Shown here in pieces: positions 8,154 to 15,495 of a DNA stretch of 64,000 nt. The DNA comes from an uncultured Prolixibacteraceae bacterium (GTDB lineage: Bacteria > Bacteroidota > Bacteroidia > Bacteroidales > Prolixibacteraceae): positions 39,315-103,314 of the forward strand of contig CAJXZG010000006.1 of assembly GCA_913063265.1 (NCBI GenBank). Reading direction: 5' to 3'. A program made the translations under genes and the position numbers. The stretch's first letter is position 1. Each line of letters starts with the position of its first letter. Below the pieces are notes generated by a model that was given only the letters and a program-made list of their open reading frames with translations, was not told where the DNA came from and made no database searches.

Positions 8154-9389
8154 TTAAACAAAACGTAACTTTCCGTTTTTAGACTGTTCAAAATACTTTT
8201 GAAACATTACAAAACGTTGCGATTTCGATTGTGATTTTTTCTTCCTTATAAAATCGAAATGTAAGGGTGAATATTTCTCAATTTCCTGCAGATAATCAGT
8301 TGAAAATCCGGAGCCGTTTAAACCTACAGATTCTATAATCATTGTTTCTATACTTCGGTTCATCAGATTCAAAAATACCTCAACATTTTCCGCTTGAAAA
8401 CATTTCATTTCTTCCAATGCTGTTCTTCCAAAATTAATGGTCTGATTTACAAATTCGCCCAGATTTTTTTGTTTCAAATATGAACACATGGTATTTGTAT
8501 CGGCATCGGCATCTTCTTTTATATCCTGAATATCGTCAAGTAATTGCAAATAAATTCCATACCCCATTAAGGCCTGTTCCTGCCTGGAAGTTAGTTTTCC
8601 TGCTACAAGGTAACCATCTGCCAAAACAGAAGTTCCACCTTTTTCAAAACAAATTTGTCTGATTTCAGCATCTGATAAACCATCTTGTTTTAATAATTGC
8701 AAACTATCCGTTTGCCCTTTCTGAATCGCATATAAACTTTCATAAACCTCCGGAAACTTATTCCTGTCGTATTGTTTTTCGAACATGCTAACCAATTTAT
8801 AAAGTTGGGATTCTGTAAAATTTATCGGCAATACTTTTTCACCATGTAACCGTGCATTAAACCTTATGCTAAATTCCTGTTTTTCTTTTGGCGAAATGCC
8901 GGCATCATCCAGAAAATTATCGCTGTAAGGGTAAATCATACTATATGCAAAAACCGACGGAGTAATTTCAACCGGAATATCCATCATCAGCTGTAAACCG
9001 TTCATTATCCATACATTTCTTAATCCCTGATAAATATTTTCCGGTGATAATTCAGGTCCGAATTCCCTTGCCCGGTAAAAAAAGTCTTTGCTGACATTTC
9101 TGAATTCATCTGAAAGAATAATATCAAGATGGGCTTTTTCAAAATCAAAAATATCCTCTAAAAAAGATTTAAATACCGGGAAAAAAGTCTTTTCGGGTTT
9201 ACTTCTTCTAAGTTTATTTACAGCTGATGGTGATTGCAAAGATTTTAACTTTAACAGTATTTGCTCAAAGTTGGATTCTCTGTTAAATTTTTCTGTTTCA
9301 GAATAAATTCGATTAAAAGCCGGGAATTGGTTTGAACTTTTTTCCCAATCTTTTATAAAATGGTCGAGATAGTTTTGAACGTTGAGCAT
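8154..9389 (-). CDS. Class 1 isoprenoid biosynthesis enzyme-like protein (isoprenoid synthase fold)
   Basis: The 411-residue, mostly helical protein carries two aspartate clusters spaced as in class I isoprenoid synthases: YSDNFLDD at 155-162 and LLDDIQDIKED at 283-293, the latter a clear DDxxD metal-binding motif. Family members condense or cyclise allylic diphosphates using magnesium bound by these motifs. The first motif is a variant of DDxxD and the overall sequence does not look like the organism's chain-elongating prenyl transferases. It stands alone, convergent with the ExbB-like gene, with no carotenoid, hopanoid or quinone gene nearby. Product is unknown; a terpene synthase or an atypical prenyltransferase are both possible. 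Confidence 0.7.
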   Translation of the reverse strand: MLNVQNYLDHFIKDWEKSSNQFPAFNRIYSETEKFNRESNFEQILLKLKSLQSPSAVNKLRRSKPEKTFFPVFKSFLEDIFDFEKAHLDIILSDEFRNVSKDFFYRAREFGPELSPENIYQGLRNVWIMNGLQLMMDIPVEITPSVFAYSMIYPYSDNFLDDAGISPKEKQEFSIRFNARLHGEKVLPINFTESQLYKLVSMFEKQYDRNKFPEVYESLYAIQKGQTDSLQLLKQDGLSDAEIRQICFEKGGTSVLADGYLVAGKLTSRQEQALMGYGIYLQLLDDIQDIKEDADADTNTMCSYLKQKNLGEFVNQTINFGRTALEEMKCFQAENVEVFLNLMNRSIETMIIESVGLNGSGFSTDYLQEIEKYSPLHFDFIRKKKSQSKSQRFVMFQKYFEQSKNGKLRFV

Positions 9390-9597
9390 AGTTTTTAGTT
9401 TGTATATAAAAATATGTATTTGTACTTATAAGGCAGTCATTTTTTAGATAAACTGCTGTAACTAAAAGGGCAATGCATGTTTTTATATGGAGAATAAAGA
9501 ATTTGTGAATTGGAGCAAAGCTAATGCCGATAAAACTAATATTTAGGTATCACATTGTGAGATTCGGCAAAATAAGTGATATCAGTGTTCGATTCGC

Positions 9598-9630
9598 AAA
9601 AAAAAGGAACGCCATAACTGACATTCCTTT
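9598..9630 (-). terminator. Rho-independent terminator of the YebC gene
   Basis: On the minus strand AAAGGAA (9624-9630) pairs with TTCCTTT (9603-9609), with inner GTCA/TGGC pairing, and runs into a T tract. It starts 21 bases past the YebC stop codon. The rest of the gap 9390-9650 holds a small TCACA-T-TGTGA palindrome near 9550 and no open frame I can support. Confidence 0.75.
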
Positions 9631-9650
9631 GTTCTGCTGGTGAATTCAAA

Positions 9651-10361
9651 TTATGCAATGTTGGTATAAACTGCCTGTACATCGTCATCTTCTTCCATTT
9701 TATCGAGCATTTTTTCAATTTCTTCCAATTGCTCATCAGAGAATTCTACAGGGGTAGTTGGAAACCTTTTTAGTACAGCTTTCGAAACCTCAATCCCCTG
9801 GTCTTCAAGTGCCTGAGACATTTCACCAAAATGAGTATAATCTGCATACACATACAATGTATCCTCATTTTCTTCAATCTCATCCAGCCCTGCATCAATC
9901 AGTTCCAGTTCCAATTCTTCCAGGTCAATACCATCGGGTTTGGCAAATTCAAAAACTGCCTTTCTGTTAAACATAAACTCGAGGGAACCGGTAGGTACCA
10001 AACCTCCGTTTGCCTTGTTAAAGTAACTTTTTACATTGGCTACTGTTCGTGTAGTATTGTCGGTTGCACATTCAACAAAAACCAAAACGCCATGTGGCCC
10101 TTTCCCTTCATAATTCACTTCAGTAAAATCCGCAGCATCTTTACCTGAAGCACGCTTAATTGCTGCATCGATATTGGTTTTTGGCATGTTCTGTGCCTTA
10201 GCGTTCATTATCGCCGTTCTAAGCGCTGCATTTGTGTCCGGCTCAGGTCCACCCTCTTTTGCTGCAATGGTTATTTTCTTAGCCAGTTTTGGAAAAATTT
10301 TGGACATTTTGTCCCAACGTTTTTCTTTTGCCGCCCTGCGGTATTCAAATGCTCTTCCCAT
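9651..10361 (-). CDS. YebC/PmpR/TACO1 family protein
   Basis: A 236-residue member of the YebC family, known as a probable DNA-binding regulator and more recently as a ribosome-associated factor relieving translation stalls. The family N-terminus [21 protein letters not shown] is present, so the start is the ATG at 10361 and not the longer open frame to 10415. The core [14 protein letters not shown] and the [16 protein letters not shown] segment are intact, as is the acidic C-terminal domain rich in Glu and Asp. It is probably monocistronic, with a terminator directly after it. Confidence 0.95.
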   Translation of the reverse strand: MGRAFEYRRAAKEKRWDKMSKIFPKLAKKITIAAKEGGPEPDTNAALRTAIMNAKAQNMPKTNIDAAIKRASGKDAADFTEVNYEGKGPHGVLVFVECATDNTTRTVANVKSYFNKANGGLVPTGSLEFMFNRKAVFEFAKPDGIDLEELELELIDAGLDEIEENEDTLYVYADYTHFGEMSQALEDQGIEVSKAVLKRFPTTPVEFSDEQLEEIEKMLDKMEEDDDVQAVYTNIA

Positions 10362-10536
10362 GAATAATATTTTAGCTGTTAATTTTTTTGCGAAAATAAT
10401 CAACTGAATCGACAAAAACCATAATTCAAAAAAGAAATAAAAAAAGAATCCCTGTTTCCAAAAAAATGGATGATGAAATGGAAGATTAAAAGGATTTCTT
10501 TTTAGTCAGGCACTAACAAGAATTAATAAAAAAAAC

Positions 10537-10665
10537 TTAATCATGCAGTTTTACCGGTTTACAGGCTTTCTTTTTCTTGTTCACCTTTGCCCCGCACTTT
10601 TTACATTCAAATTTTGGATATTCCTTATCAACAAATCCTTCCTTCTTACACGCTTTTTTGCTCAT
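10537..10665 (-). CDS. 42-residue four-cysteine mini-protein (zinc-ribbon-like)
   Basis: A short minus-strand frame starts with ATG at 10665 and stops at 10537. The peptide is strongly basic (14 Lys) with Cys at 6, 21, 24 and 35; the CKKCG pair at 21-25 is a typical zinc knuckle and the other two Cys could complete a four-ligand site. Its start lies 8 bases after the stop of the kinase-RapZ gene, so the two are likely co-transcribed. I recognise no named family. A small zinc-binding, possibly nucleic-acid- or ribosome-binding protein is a reasonable reading, but function is not shown. The gap from 10362 to 10536 that follows holds no other frame. Confidence 0.7.
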   Translation of the reverse strand: MSKKACKKEGFVDKEYPKFECKKCGAKVNKKKKACKPVKLHD

Positions 10666-10673
10666 TTAAAGTT

Positions 10674-12095
10674 TTATTGCTCCCGGTGAATAAGAACAAC
10701 GTTGACAGGAAAATTGTTTCGAAGATGTTCGGCCATTTTTTCAGCTGAATACACCGAGCGATGCTGCCCTCCGGTACAGCCAAAACTTACTGAAAGATTT
10801 GTAAATCCCCTGTCAATATAAGTTTTTACTGACTGATCGACAATTAATTTTACGGTATTGAGAAAAATTCCAATTTCCGATTTTTTTTCCAAAAACTCCT
10901 GCACCTCTAAATCCTTGCCGGTTAATGTCTGATACTCAGCATAACGTCCCGGATTATTTAAAGCACGACAATCAAAAACATGACCTCCTCCGTTTCCGCT
11001 GTTATCAACCGGATATCCTTTTTTATAAGAAAAGCTTGTCACTGTAACCGTCAAAGTTTTTTCAGAACTTCCGATTTTTTTTAATACTTCGGAATGTGTC
11101 AACTGATTTAAAACATTAAATAACTCGGGTATATCCACGGGTAATTTTATATTCTTGAGCAGGTATTCAAGATTCTTTAAAGCAAAGGGAATACTTTTCA
11201 GAAAATGTTCTTTCTTCTCATAAAATCCGCGAAATCCGTATGCCCCCATGGCCTGCATTATCCGAATTAAAACAAATCCTTTAAAAAATGATTCAAATTT
11301 TTCGTCGTTTACAGGAATGTATTTTTTCAATTCAGCGATGTACAAGTCAAACAGTTGCTTTCTGACACTCTCAGGTATATCAGCTTTTCCATCGTAAAGC
11401 ATGGATGCTAAATCGTATTGTAATGCACCTTTGCGTCCTCCCTGATAATCAATAAAATAAACTCTTTCATCTTTCAACATTACATTTCGTGACTGAAAAT
11501 CACGATATAAAAAGTAGTTCGAATCTGCACTTAACAAATAGTTGCTAAAAGTCTGAAAATCGTCTTCCAAAGCCTGTTCGTCAAACTGAATTTTTGCCAG
11601 TTTTAAAAAGTAGTATTTAAAATAATTTAAATCCCACATCATCGACGTTTTATCAAAAGCTGCCCTGGGGTAACAAACAGAATAGTCAAGGTTTTTACCG
11701 GCTACAATCTGAATTTTTGGCAATAACCTTAACACTTTTTTGTATTCAGAAATTATTTGTTCCGAAAAACCTTCCTTTTCACGGGTTGTACTTAAAAAAT
11801 CGAAGAGTGTTATATCACCCAGATCTTCAAGCAGATATTTTTTTAAATCGTTGCTCACTGCAAATACTTCAGGAACCGGAATTTCATTCTTTTTAAAATG
11901 ACTGGTAAAAGATAAAAAAGCAGCATTTTCTTTTAAGTCGTTGTTAAAAGCACCAATTACTGTTCGACTGCTGTTACTTAGCCTGCAGTATTCACGATAA
12001 GAACCCGATGCAGGAAGGACCTTCACATTGTCAACTTTTTCGTTAAAATGCTGCTCAAAAAGCTGTATAATTTCGTTTTTATCTGATGTTTTCAA
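10674..12095 (-). CDS. Fusion of aminoglycoside-phosphotransferase-type (AmgK-like) kinase with RapZ C-terminal domain
   Basis: Residues 1-330 form a protein-kinase-like phosphotransferase: an N-lobe with ASGSYREYCRL, a catalytic loop FLYRDFQSRNVML (D199, N204) and a metal-binding FIDYQGG (D216). Residues about 345-473 match the C-terminal domain of RapZ, with GNGGGHVFDCRAL and FGCTGGQHRSV near 437-448. In Enterobacteria that domain binds glucosamine-6-phosphate; AmgK kinases phosphorylate the anomeric position of cell-wall amino sugars. The fusion suggests amino-sugar recycling or sensing, which is inference. No MurU-type nucleotidyltransferase lies next to it, whereas AmgK normally pairs with one. 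The 42-residue Cys protein follows in the same operon. Confidence 0.9.
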   Translation of the reverse strand: MKTSDKNEIIQLFEQHFNEKVDNVKVLPASGSYREYCRLSNSSRTVIGAFNNDLKENAAFLSFTSHFKKNEIPVPEVFAVSNDLKKYLLEDLGDITLFDFLSTTREKEGFSEQIISEYKKVLRLLPKIQIVAGKNLDYSVCYPRAAFDKTSMMWDLNYFKYYFLKLAKIQFDEQALEDDFQTFSNYLLSADSNYFLYRDFQSRNVMLKDERVYFIDYQGGRKGALQYDLASMLYDGKADIPESVRKQLFDLYIAELKKYIPVNDEKFESFFKGFVLIRIMQAMGAYGFRGFYEKKEHFLKSIPFALKNLEYLLKNIKLPVDIPELFNVLNQLTHSEVLKKIGSSEKTLTVTVTSFSYKKGYPVDNSGNGGGHVFDCRALNNPGRYAEYQTLTGKDLEVQEFLEKKSEIGIFLNTVKLIVDQSVKTYIDRGFTNLSVSFGCTGGQHRSVYSAEKMAEHLRNNFPVNVVLIHREQ

Positions 12096-12223
12096 ATTGA
12101 TTAAATTTTTATGTTCCTTACAATTTTAATAATCCATAAAGATTAATTGTACTTTTATATCGTACTGCGAGGTTAACAAGTTTATTATGACAGAAATTTT
12201 AATTCAAAATCTTCTTATTCCTT

Positions 12224-12292
12224 TTTGTGTTATTTTGTGCTTTAGTGTATTTGTGGCTAAACTTTTGCCACTAAATCACAAAATCACACAAA
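12224..12292. repeat. Long imperfect inverted repeat between divergent genes
   Basis: The 24-base arms 12224-12247 and 12269-12292 match at 22 of 24 positions when one is reverse-complemented; the 21-base loop holds a second small stem. It lies in the 255-base divergent gap upstream of both the kinase-RapZ and YdcF genes. It could be a mobile REP-like hairpin or a regulatory structure. Confidence 0.7.
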
Positions 12293-12350
12293 TTTAATTG
12301 CGGACTTAAATAAACTGCACGTGAGTTTTTAAATTTACAACAAAAGCAAA

Positions 12351-13079
12351 ATGACCAATTCTAAACTCAAAGCCAAAAGTATCTATTTTTTAAAGATAGT
12401 TCGAAAAATATTTCTGCTTATTGGAATTTTCTTTTCGATTTGTATTTTGCTGGCACTAACTGAACAGCCTTTTTGGGCATATCATTGGTTGGGAACAAGT
12501 AAAACTGAGCTAAAATGGGAACCCGATGTTATTGTTTTACTGGGTGGCGGAGGAATGCCCAGCCAGTCGAATCTTATGCGTAGCTGGTTTGCTGAAAAAG
12601 CTGCAAAATCCTTTCCCGATGCAAAAATATTAATCAATATTCCCGGAGATATAAATGATAGCCTTAGCACACCTCAACTTGTAAAAAAGGAGTTACAGCT
12701 TCGAGGAATTGATTCAACTAAAATATTCTTTGAGGCTGATGCTACCAATACCCGATCTCAGGCATTAAACTGCAAAAAACATATAAAAATGCAAACTCCC
12801 ATTTTATTGATAACCTCTCCCGAACACATGCGCCGTGCAGTTTTGAGTTTTAAAAAAGCGGGTTTTGAGAAAGTAAATGGATTACCGGCTTTTGAAAATG
12901 CTTTGGAAGCAGATCTATCTTTTGAAGATGATGAACTGGGTGGAAATAAAACTGCCGTTCCGGATGTTGGAAAAAGTATTAATGCAAGATATCAAATCTG
13001 GAACCACCTGAAATACGAAATTTTAATTGCCCGTGAAATTGTTGCCCTGGCTTATTATAGATTGCGGGGGTGGATTTGA
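12351..13079 (+). CDS. YdcF/SanA/ElyC family protein (DUF218)
   Basis: The 242-residue protein has one N-terminal membrane segment (residues 19-36) followed by a DUF218 domain. The core DVIVLLGGGGMP, the FFEADATNTRSQALN motif and LLITSPEHMRRAV are characteristic of the family. Members such as ElyC and SanA act on envelope integrity and lipid-carrier metabolism; biochemical activity is not established. It is preceded by the inverted repeat at 12224-12292 and converges on the DUF302 gene. Confidence 0.88.
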   Translation: MTNSKLKAKSIYFLKIVRKIFLLIGIFFSICILLALTEQPFWAYHWLGTSKTELKWEPDVIVLLGGGGMPSQSNLMRSWFAEKAAKSFPDAKILINIPGDINDSLSTPQLVKKELQLRGIDSTKIFFEADATNTRSQALNCKKHIKMQTPILLITSPEHMRRAVLSFKKAGFEKVNGLPAFENALEADLSFEDDELGGNKTAVPDVGKSINARYQIWNHLKYEILIAREIVALAYYRLRGWI

Positions 13080-13084
13080 GGGAT

Positions 13085-13130
13085 TTTGACTTTCCAAAGT
13101 CAAAGAAAATATGTCCGACTTCGGAAAGTC
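13085..13130. terminator. Palindromic convergent intergenic element, likely bidirectional terminator
   Basis: Two hairpins fill the 62-base space between convergent genes: TTTGACTTT/AAAGTCAAA (13085-13104, 9-base arms) and GACTT/AAGTC (13117-13130). A GTCCGACT direct repeat frames the second. T-runs are short, so terminator function is inferred from position. Confidence 0.5.
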
Positions 13131-13141
13131 CGACTCCCGGA

Positions 13142-13531
13142 TTACAATCCATCAACTACTCTTTTTAGTTTTTCAGCAACTTCGGCAGCCAGGCCTCCAA
13201 GATCATGGTTTTTTACTGCCGTCATCGAAGCTACCGGATCAACCGCTGAAATCTCAACATCTCCGTTGTTGTGTTCCTGTACGATTACATTGCATGGTAG
13301 CATGGTTCCAATTTTATCCTCGTTTTGTAATGCTTTAAAAGCAAAATGCGGATTACAGGCCCCCAGAATTTTGTATTGGCGAAAATCCACATCAATTTTC
13401 TTTTTCAGGGTATCTTGCATATCGATTTGTGTAATTATACCAAAACCTTCTTTTTTTAACTCTTCGGTAACTTTTTCGATCGCTTCATCGAAACCTGTAT
13501 TTTTAAATGTTTTACTTAAATAATAACTCAT
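13142..13531 (-). CDS. DUF302 domain-containing protein
   Basis: A 129-residue single-domain protein. The family pattern is visible: FDEAIEKVTEELKKEGFGI at the N-terminus, a central YKILGACNPHFAFKAL, and LPCNVIVQE. The start is taken at MSYYLSKTF (13531) because the 12 upstream residues are not family-like. DUF302 proteins are small, probably cytoplasmic in this signal-less form, and of unknown role; some are linked to redox or metal stress. It stands alone. Confidence 0.88.
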   Translation of the reverse strand: MSYYLSKTFKNTGFDEAIEKVTEELKKEGFGIITQIDMQDTLKKKIDVDFRQYKILGACNPHFAFKALQNEDKIGTMLPCNVIVQEHNNGDVEISAVDPVASMTAVKNHDLGGLAAEVAEKLKRVVDGL

Positions 13532-13895
13532 GATTTTTTGTTTTTTTGATAACATGGTAACAAACATTTGTAAAAAATGTTGAATAGGAATTGGATTTAA
13601 TTAAAATGATTTTCTGCAGTATTAAAAACAATTCCGGTTGTTAAAAACAATATTAATCCGGAACTTTAATTGCAGTATTATTTTGTTTATGCAAAAATCT
13701 GGTTTAAACAAATTTATATTTCAATACCACTAAAACCGAATATTGATTTTGAAATATAATTTGAAAAAAATTTGTTATGCCGGATTTTGGATGGATATCA
13801 TAATTAAAACAAATAGATACAATAAAAATATCATCTACGATGATAATAACATGTTACAGATTATTTTAAATATATTCCAAATAAAACATTACCAG

Positions 13896-14525
13896 ATGAT
13901 TGCACCAGACAAAGACATTATCTTTCCTCTTGAAAATATTCAAAGACTTTGTTTCCTGAAAAATATTATCAAGAATCCAAACATTATAGTTGGTGATTAC
14001 ACCTATTATGATGATTTTGAAAATGTTGAGAATTTTGAAAAAAATGTAAAATATCATTTTGACTTCGTTGGTGATAAGCTGATTATCGGAAAGTTTTGTA
14101 TGATAGCTTCAGATGTAAAGTTTATAATGAATGGTGGCAATCATTTGACAGATGCTTTTTCCGCCTATCCCTTTTCAATTTTTGGTCATGGCTGGGAAAG
14201 TGCAATGGAAGGGAAAAAGTATCCAAATAAAGGCGACACCAATGTTGGCAATGATATTTGGATTGGTTATAATTCGACAATAATGCCGGGAATAACAATA
14301 GGAGACGGAGCAATAATTGCTGCCAACTCCACTGTAGTTAAAAACGTTGAGCCTTATACAATAGTCGGCGGTAATCCGGCTAAAGAAATCAGAAAGCGAT
14401 TTGACAGAAACGTGATTGAAAGACTTTTAAAGATAAAATGGTGGGAATGGGATATAGAAAAAATAACCAGGAATGTTAAGTCACTGAACAGTAACGACCT
14501 TGAAAAGTTGGAAAAATGTGATTAA
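13896..14525 (+). CDS. Vat/XAT-family hexapeptide-repeat acetyltransferase (streptogramin A acetyltransferase-like)
   Basis: The 209-residue protein matches the xenobiotic acetyltransferase group. It shows NPNIIVGDYTYYDD at the N-terminus, IGKFCMIASDVKFIMNGGNH with the putative catalytic His (H83), an inserted YPFSIFGHGWE loop, hexapeptide turns (VGNDIWIGYNSTIMPGITIG), and a tail VGGNPAKEIRKRFD followed by IKWWEWDIEKI. These are the features of Vat enzymes, which acetylate streptogramin A with acetyl-CoA as trimers. The start at 13896 gives the usual family length; the frame is also open from 13743, which would add 51 atypical residues. Whether it confers resistance or has a native substrate is unknown. 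Confidence 0.85.
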   Translation: MIAPDKDIIFPLENIQRLCFLKNIIKNPNIIVGDYTYYDDFENVENFEKNVKYHFDFVGDKLIIGKFCMIASDVKFIMNGGNHLTDAFSAYPFSIFGHGWESAMEGKKYPNKGDTNVGNDIWIGYNSTIMPGITIGDGAIIAANSTVVKNVEPYTIVGGNPAKEIRKRFDRNVIERLLKIKWWEWDIEKITRNVKSLNSNDLEKLEKCD

Positions 14526-14533
14526 ATCAATGG

Positions 14534-14558
14534 ATTGGAATTCCAATTCGTAAATTTG
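14534..14558 (+). promoter_or_regulatory. 14-base palindrome overlapping a -7 box
   Basis: ATTGGAATTCCAAT (14534-14547) is a perfect palindrome three bases upstream of TAAATTTG (14551-14558), a match to TAnnTTTG. Both precede the MBL-fold gene at 14576. A repressor site is possible; no regulator gene is adjacent. Confidence 0.35.
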
Positions 14559-14575
14559 AAATAAACCAGCATAAC

Positions 14576-15391
14576 ATGAAAAGAAGAGCATTTGTAAAAA
14601 CACTGGTATTTGCCTCGGGAGTTTTGTACAAAACAACAGATGGAATGTTTCAATCAAAACCCGACAAAGAAAGCTTCAGAATTTCAATGATTTACAACAA
14701 TATTGGCGACTATAAAAACCTAAAAAATGCATGGGGATTATCAATCTGGATAGAGACCATAAACAACAATATACTTTTTGATACCGGAGGCGATGCAAAT
14801 GTTTTACTTGATAATATTTCCAATTTGAACCTGGATATTCAAAAGCTATCTAAAATTATACTCTCGCACAATCATTGGGATCATACAAATGCCCTGGATG
14901 ATATTTTAGAAAATCATGCAGGTTCTCCAGAGATTTTTGTTGTTAAAAATGACCTTGAGGAATTTTTAAAAAAATATCCGGCTGCAAAAATTAAGGGTGT
15001 TAATTCATTCCAACAAATTGACAAAGATATCTGGACTACCGGTGAGCTAATTGGCACAAACGGGAATACATTATGCGAACAGGGATTATTACTTGTGCAC
15101 GAAAGAAATCTTGTTCTTTTGACAGGATGTTCGCACTCCGGAATTGTTGATATGGTAAAAAGAACAAAACAAATATTTCCTGATAAATCATTGGAACTGG
15201 TTGCTGGCGGATTTCATCTGGGAACAAAGTCAATCAAAGAGATAGCAGTGATTTCTAAAGATTTAAAGGCTTTAAAAGTAAAGAATATAGCCCCATCACA
15301 TTGTACCGGCGATAACGCTATCAATTATTTTAGAAATGATTGGCAGGACAATTTTATAGATTTGAACCTGGGCGAAGAATATTATTTTTAA
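14576..15391 (+). CDS. Secreted MBL-fold metallo-hydrolase
   Basis: The 271-residue protein starts with a basic signal-like segment (MKRRAFVKTLVFASG), possibly a Tat signal although only one Arg pair is present. The metal-binding motif LSHNHWDHTNALD is complete, and later TGCSHSGIVDMV and AGGFHLG supply the further His ligands. This arrangement matches the subgroup annotated as dihydropteroate-synthase-like or RFA-P-type MBL hydrolases (family COG1237). The substrate is not evident. It lies 50 bases after the Vat-like gene on the same strand but has its own candidate promoter. Confidence 0.85.
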   Translation: MKRRAFVKTLVFASGVLYKTTDGMFQSKPDKESFRISMIYNNIGDYKNLKNAWGLSIWIETINNNILFDTGGDANVLLDNISNLNLDIQKLSKIILSHNHWDHTNALDDILENHAGSPEIFVVKNDLEEFLKKYPAAKIKGVNSFQQIDKDIWTTGELIGTNGNTLCEQGLLLVHERNLVLLTGCSHSGIVDMVKRTKQIFPDKSLELVAGGFHLGTKSIKEIAVISKDLKALKVKNIAPSHCTGDNAINYFRNDWQDNFIDLNLGEEYYF

Positions 15392-15495
15392 GTAATAATC
15401 TATAAATATACTAATCCCGGAAACCTCACAAAAAACGCTAATAAAAAGATTTTTCTAATTTTATACATTCATAAAAAATTTTAAACCAAACCAAC

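Noticed and set aside
9587..9596. GTTCGATTC resembling a tRNA T-loop
   Set aside because: The flanking bases do not form a T stem and no acceptor, D or anticodon arm can be drawn around it.
9536..9736. 66-residue minus-strand open frame
   Set aside because: It runs out of frame across the YebC 3' end and through its terminator; composition is not protein-like.
13086..13523. 145-residue plus-strand frame over DUF302
   Set aside because: It is antisense to a clear DUF302 gene and has no domain pattern.
13743..13895. N-terminal extension of the Vat-like protein
   Set aside because: The added 51 residues are Asn/Lys/Ile-rich and unlike any family member; the ATG at 13896 gives the normal length.
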